Assembly (NCBI GenBank): GCA_037501455.1
Contig: CM074857.1
Span: 98,675,501 to 98,739,500, forward strand
From: Lantana camara
Lineage: Eukaryota; Streptophyta; Magnoliopsida; Lamiales; Verbenaceae
DNA: 64,000 bases
Direction: 5' to 3'
Part shown: in pieces, positions 58,851 through 64,000 of the stretch
How the letters are laid out: every line of letters begins with the position of its first letter
How positions within the stretch are numbered: position 1 is the first letter of the stretch
Program-made: the position numbers and the translations under genes
Notes under the pieces: generated by a model
The model's database searches: none
What the model was told of the DNA's origin: nothing
What the model saw: only the letters and a program-made list of their open reading frames with translations

Positions 58851-59643
58851 AACTGATGGACAATCGGAACGGGTAATTAAGTTTCTTGAAGATTTGTTAA
58901 GGGCTTGTGTGTTGGATTTTTTGGATGAGTGGGATAAGCAATTGACTTTGATCGAATTTGCCTACAACAATAACTACCAATCTTCGATCAAGATGGCACC
59001 GTATGAAGCGTTGTATGGCCGTAAGAGCAGATCCCCTCTCTATTTGGATCTTGAGGAATGGAAATGGACCGAGGAAGACAGTTTAGAGCGAGGAACCGAA
59101 CCCGATATCATTAACGGAGCAATTGAGAAAGTGGAAAAGATTAAGCAACACATAAAAGCGGTACAAGACCGGCAAAAGAGTTATGTCGATCGGAGATGGA
59201 AAGACTTGAAATTGGAAGTGGGTGATCGGGTTTTCTTAAAGGCAACACGTAGAACGGGGTTCTCACGAATTGGAAAGGGTGGTAAGTTGAATCCGAGGTT
59301 CATTGGTCCGTTTAAGATTTTAAACGTATCGGGGGAAGTTGCTTATCGCTTGAATTTACCTCCGAATCTCACGGGAATCCATAATGTGTTTCATGTATCA
59401 CAATTGAGGAAGTATTTCCGAGATGAGATGGAGACTATGCCGGTGGAAGAGGCACAATTAGATCCGGACTTAACGTTTAAATAACAACCGGTGAAAATCT
59501 TGGATAGGAAGGTCCAAGAGTTGAGGAATCGACAAATCCCGTTGTTTAAGGTACTTTGGAAGGATCTCAGGTCTGAAGAAGCTACTTGGGAAACGGAAGC
59601 TAAGATGCGTGAGCATTATCCAGAATTCGAGGCCGAATCGTAA
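58851..59643 (+). pseudogene. pol: Gypsy-2 integrase C-terminal part and chromodomain
   Basis: Starting with QTDGQSER (catalytic Glu), it continues through EFAYNNNYQSSIKMAPYE, the GPF..L fold (NPRFIGPFKIL) and FHVSQLRKY. A TAA at 59482-59484 separates the final 53 residues: ILDRKVQELRNRQIPLFKV, then LWKDLRSEEATWE, a chromodomain. Chromodomains of this class direct insertion to marked chromatin. The natural stop is at 59641-59643. Confidence 0.9.
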
Positions 59644-59664
59644 ATCTGGAGACCGGACTTCTTT

Positions 59665-59677
59665 AAGGAGGGGAGGT
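59665..59677 (+). other. Gypsy-2 polypurine tract
   Basis: AAGGAGGGGAGGT lies directly before the TGTGATGCCCCG start of the 3' LTR. Confidence 0.8.
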
Positions 59678-62295
59678 TGTGATGCCCCGTTTCTCGATTG
59701 AAGGTAAGTTTCGATACATGAGAGCTCTATCTACCCCTTTTTGCATTTTAATTCTTGTGAATATATACCTTAATTGATCTCGTATGTGTGATTATGTGTA
59801 ATATGTGCTTCGAATGTTATATGTAGAATTTTATCATGATAATTATGTGTTCATATCGTTGTCATTAACTTTAACTAGCATGCTTCATGTTTAAATAACA
59901 AACGTGCTCATTTGGAAATTAAAGCATAATTAGGGGTAAATTGGTAGATTTACTTTTAAGCCTGGAAACTGAGTAGATATCAATGGATTTGAATTGTAAA
60001 TTTAATGACGAGTTCGTGAGCGCTTGAATTATCCAAATCGGAGTTCGAACGAAGAAGTTATGGCCGATTTACGAAATCAAATGGAAAAGTCAACATTTTG
60101 GGCCTAATCCGTTGATATCGACCCAATTTCAAACCCAATTGAGCTATATCCTATTCGTTTGACCTGCTCCATGACCTACATTCTACCCTAATCTCTGACC
60201 CAATTTCAGATTTTGACCCAGCAACTTAAACGTTGTTTTGCTAGAGGAAATCATATTTCCTGAATTAAGCCTAAGACTAACGTTCAAAAACCTCTCCATC
60301 TTCTTTATTCTATCTCAACCTCCATTGAAGGACCAAGCTCAAGAACACCAAGCTCCATGGATTAAAGCTTCAAGGATTTAACACTTCATCTTCTCCACCT
60401 CGTTTCTCAAGCTTGAAGGTAAGTTTTGGTGTGATTATTTGGGTTATGCTTTGAGCTTGAAGTTCTTGGTAGAAGCATGAACTAGGGTTCGATATTTATG
60501 ATTTTAATCCATGATTTAATTGCAAATTCGTGTTCTAAGTATGATAATTGTACTTTAGAAACATGTTTAGGTTGTTCTTTCCTTATTTTTATTATGTCTC
60601 TAATGTATTATGACCTCGTTATATGTTGTGAAATCTCATGCATACCTTATATTATGATCTTTGTACCTCAATCATGCTTAAGTTGTCTTAATTGACTAAG
60701 TTATGCGTTTAATTAAATTGTGTGACTTTCTACGTGACTTGTGACCATACTATTCTATATTTGTTTATGATTGAGCATCACATTTCATTAAGAGCATGAT
60801 ATGACTCCATATGCATGCATAACTCTCATGACTAATTTGTTACTTAAGTAGTGCGTCGTATATTTGGTTGAGTCAAGTCTTAATTGTGAGTTGTGGTCGT
60901 GTTGTGTTGCTAGGTGTTGAGTCTCAGGACGAGGAGACCTGACCGTGGGTTGTGTTCATTGTGTTGGTCGAAGCTCTAAGTAAGGTGAGGTTATTACTAT
61001 CCTTTTTAGTTGCAGACACACCGTAAGACCTTTACATTATTGGTTTTCAAATATTCCCTTTTTGCAAAATTATGTATAGGCTTACTATGCCGTTTTGAGA
61101 GCTTGGCTCATTCGTATTAGCTACTTGTATTTCTAATCAAAACCCTTGCGAAGTATGAAAACGATTTGGTATTAGGGATATGTGCCCACATTGGATTTTA
61201 AATTATGATATGTATATGTAAGTAAGTTGTAGCGAGATTATTATGCATGTGTGGTTCCATGAGGACGTTTGTGGACATATTGAGCTCATGGGATTGAGAG
61301 AGTGGGAACGCCGGGAAAGCATCGGGCCTAAAGGCTAACCCTCACTCGCTCCCACCCTTTTGGGAAGTCGGATCACCGATGGAGGTATTGGTGCAATGTC
61401 TTATTGAGCCGGTTGGATGAATCCTTCGATTGGATAACTCTTTCAGAAGGTTACGTGGGGCTTCAAAACCCCGTAACATATATGTGTGGATAGTTGGGCC
61501 GTACACCATCTATCAAAAGGAGCTAGGTGGGATTATTTGAAAGTTTGATGTTTTATGTTGTGGAATTGGTAGTTGGGTGCTCGTTTCTCGCCGAGCATTT
61601 TGATTATGTTAGTTCGTAGAACCGTTCTTTTATTAAACCTTGCATTGATTTCTAAACTACGGACCCGAACACCTTTGTATAGCATGCATTATACCCCTTG
61701 TATTTATATACGTATTTAGCCCTCACCGGTTCGTTTGAGCTGACCTCTTTTATCTTTGTGTCATCTGCGGGTTTTGAGTTCGTGCTAGGTGGTAGTTGAG
61801 TCTGTGGGTTCGTCGTCTCAAGTCTAGCATGCGCTTTTATTTATGCTTGTGTTTAGCACACTCTTGTGATGTTGTTGGTTTTGGATACTCTTGTTATGGA
61901 TTCTTATGATGTATTTTCGGATTATATTAGGAAGACCGTGTTGGTCACTTAGGATGGATTTACTTATTCGTATTTTGGGAATTATGTGCAGGACCGTGAC
62001 GGTCACTTAAGTGTTGATATGAATATGTTGCGCTTGTGAATCATAAAGCTTGATGGAATTATTACTTATGCTATCTCTTGGTTTTCCATGCTTGTATGGA
62101 ATTTTATATCTTATATTTTGGAATGCTTCCGCGTTATTGCCTTGTTGTTGTGGAGTTGTTTTAGAACCGCCTAGCTAGGATGTCCGTCCGTCACCGCTTG
62201 CTTCATGTACGGCGCGTATATGGAACACCATTTCATATACTAGTCGAACTCGTAGCGCGGGATAGGATGTGATAGCCCTCTTTTAGGGCGTTACA
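59678..62295 (+). repeat. Gypsy-2 3' LTR
   Basis: 2618 bp, TGTGATGCCCCG to GGGCGTTACA. The missing block compared with the 5' LTR joins at AGGTTG (near 60567), where the 5' LTR has GGTTG at both edges of its extra block. This fits a microhomology deletion. No coding capacity. Confidence 0.92.
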
Positions 62296-62300
62296 CGAAC

Positions 62301-64000
62301 GGGAGACAGATAGACTCACACCTAAGCTAGGCGGAATGTAGACCCTGCAATAAATAAATCACGAAACAAATGCGTATACGGAAGCTAATCATTCGTTCAA
62401 ATAGTAAAGCATAAGCAACAGGTGACAGGATCAACTAGCATAGATACCTAATCCAAAAAATAACGTAATCATAAATGAAAATGTTTCAAATTTGTCCCTA
62501 GAAGCCTCTCCCGAAATTCAAATAAATTAAATAACAATGCTTATATAAACATATGTTCATACTTATACAAATCCAAAACAAGTGAAATGCAATAGACTCG
62601 AAGGAAACAAGGGCTCGACAGACTCTAAGGACTCGACTCACGCCGCCTAGCCCGAACTCCAAGACAAGTACCTGCACACTAAAAACAAGGGGTGGAGGGG
62701 TCAGTCACACGGACTGAGTGAGGGGCTACCCACACGCTCTACATATATATAGAGCAAAGCACATACAACACGTAATTTTCGTGAACTCAGGGATAGTTTT
62801 TACACACTAAAACATTTGTCTATGATACATATATATAGGGGTTTCTAATCAAAATGGAAGAAACTTAACTTAACCAATTCTTACATATCTTACATAACAA
62901 ATCTTATCAAAACTTAACAAATCAAAACATAGTTTAGCTTATACTTCCAAAAGATTCAAATTTTATCTTAATTATGAATCTATCCCCATTTCACGAACTT
63001 TAACAGAGCATACATACATAAGTCGGCGGGTACGAGTACCTAATCCCATCCTGGGCTCCTCCGACTAATCATACGAGCAAATAAATCGAAACAATACATA
63101 TTTACAGAATAACCTCCTTCTCCGGTGATGGAAGGATTGTGCGACCCTAACCATCCATACAGAAGAGGGGAGAGTGCACACTCAAACCCTCAGGGTCCCA
63201 TCCGCCTATCAAACCTCCTGGTCGGGTTCCGGGTTAGTCCTATCAAGGTGGAGACTATGCTCAGGCTTAACCCGATGGCCAGCTGTCGTATCGGGCTTCC
63301 TGACTCGCAGGCTCCGAGGCCCATCAAGCAATACAGTCCAATACAGAGAAAACATAACCCGCTACTGAACTTAACTTACTTTACAACCTTACCTTGCAAT
63401 AACTATGCTATACATAACTCTCCGTGCCAAATCCTTAGCGTATCCATAGCTCGTAGCTCTCGGCTCATAAGAGGCGCCCGGTTTGAACCATAGTTTAATG
63501 TTGCAAAACAGAACGAATAATAATAAATCAAAACAAGCGTATATAGGCTTGTACATAGCGTGTCATACTTACAAATGGTTACCTAAGTTATAAACTTACG
63601 TATCTTGCACATATTATACATAAGGTTATAGTCCGCATGCATAGAAAACGAGCGCGTTTCTTAGGGGTTTAGCTATAACCTAACCCCAGCTTACTCCGAC
63701 GGAAAACGAACTCGAAGGTTGATCCACCCCGGGATCAACACGGCCAATGAGATACCGCCCCGGGTGCACCTGAACAAACTGAAGACACTCAAAGATGAAC
63801 CACATAGACGCACGACATATGCGTAGGCACTTAAGAAATGCAAATACTTAGGCATAGCACATACTCAAACTAATTTCATGCAATGAAAGACAATTTCATA
63901 ACTTAACATATGCATAAAACATATCAAGACATGTTCATGTGTACAATTAATGCAATTAAGGGCACATAGTCATTTAAGAACACATCACACGTTAACACCA
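62301..64000 (-). repeat. Element 7 LTR, main part
   Basis: On the minus strand a TATATATA-like stretch (62743-62752) precedes a hairpin TCAGTC/GACTGA (62701-62717), then a CCCCTCCACCCC tract and TGTGCAGGTAC. The open frames at 63125-63493 are LTR sequence with no known product. No gene is seen in these 1.7 kb. Confidence 0.6.

Larger units (their letters stand above)
37934..62295 (+). mobile_element. Gypsy-2: Tekay-type chromovirus, defective and split
   Basis: LTRs at 37934-40927 and 59678-62295, with a perfect TSD CGAAC (37929-37933 and 62296-62300). The order is gag-PR-RT-RH-IN-chromodomain with a degraded tRNA-Met PBS. The solo LTR at 44031-58017 interrupts RNase H. The C-terminal chromodomain and long LTRs fit the Tekay (Del) group of plant chromoviruses. 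LTRs differ by about 2-3% over the last 1.7 kb, so it is younger than Gypsy-1. Confidence 0.93.
37862..64000 (-). mobile_element. Element 7: minus-strand Gypsy-like LTR split by Gypsy-2
   Basis: It comprises 37862-37933 and 62301-64000. It starts TGTAGCACCCC and continues across Gypsy-2, whose TSD CGAAC is repeated at 62296-62300. Its layout resembles the element 6 LTR (similar start, TATA and hairpin, GTGTACAATTAATG near the far end). It appears to be the left edge of a 3' LTR or a solo LTR; the right end is outside the window. GTACA before 37862 is a possible TSD. Confidence 0.6.

Noticed and set aside
63125..63493. 122-codon open frame near the right edge
   Set aside because: It is within the element 7 LTR; a second overlapping frame of similar quality exists and neither has motifs.
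1..64000. Host genes, rRNA, tRNA, CRISPR arrays, phage or bacterial operons
   Set aside because: Nothing in either strand supports any of these; the sequence is accounted for by LTR retroelements except the unreadable stretch at 34042-36210.

Overview
The window is plant nuclear DNA made almost entirely of nested LTR retrotransposons. I see no host gene, rRNA, tRNA, CRISPR array or bacterial feature. The evidence is paired LTRs with TG...CA ends, matching 5-bp target-site duplications (TSDs) for three of the four elements with both ends visible and for the solo LTR, primer-binding sites for plant initiator tRNA-Met or tRNA-Asp, polypurine tracts, and decayed Copia (gag-PR-IN-RT-RH) and Gypsy (gag-PR-RT-RH-IN-chromodomain) genes. 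It looks like an angiosperm pericentromeric or intergenic block; the species cannot be named from this sequence.

Left half (1-34041): one old plus-strand Gypsy chromovirus, called Gypsy-1 here, entered mid 5' LTR. It is split by three younger elements: Copia-1 (2742-12729, between gag and pol), an Athila-type element with gag and a second ORF but no pol (14655-21838, in the 3' LTR), and Copia-2 (23512-33229, also in the 3' LTR). Removing the inserts rebuilds a 3' LTR of about 2.86 kb.

Right half (34042-64000): a stack five levels deep. A minus-strand Gypsy-like element (element 6: internal region, PBS and LTR at 34042-37861) borders the LTR of a second minus-strand element (element 7: 37862-37933 and 62301-64000). 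Element 7 is split by Gypsy-2, a Tekay-type chromovirus (37934-62295, TSD CGAAC). The RNase H region of Gypsy-2 is split by a probable 4.1-kb solo LTR (44031-58017, TSD GCCGG), and that LTR is split by minus-strand Copia-3 (45653-55554, TSD GTTGT).

Every coding region is broken by stops and frameshifts, so all are annotated as pseudogenes. Compared by eye over short stretches, LTR pairs differ by about 10% (Gypsy-1), 3-7% (Copia-1, Copia-2, Athila) and 2-3% (Gypsy-2, Copia-3), which agrees with the nesting order. The most interesting signals are non-coding designs shared by different families: TATA boxes inside inverted repeats, CACGTG arrays, palindromic AACGG sites, and conserved hairpins in R regions and leaders. 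Copia-3 also seems to have moved after its own genes had decayed.
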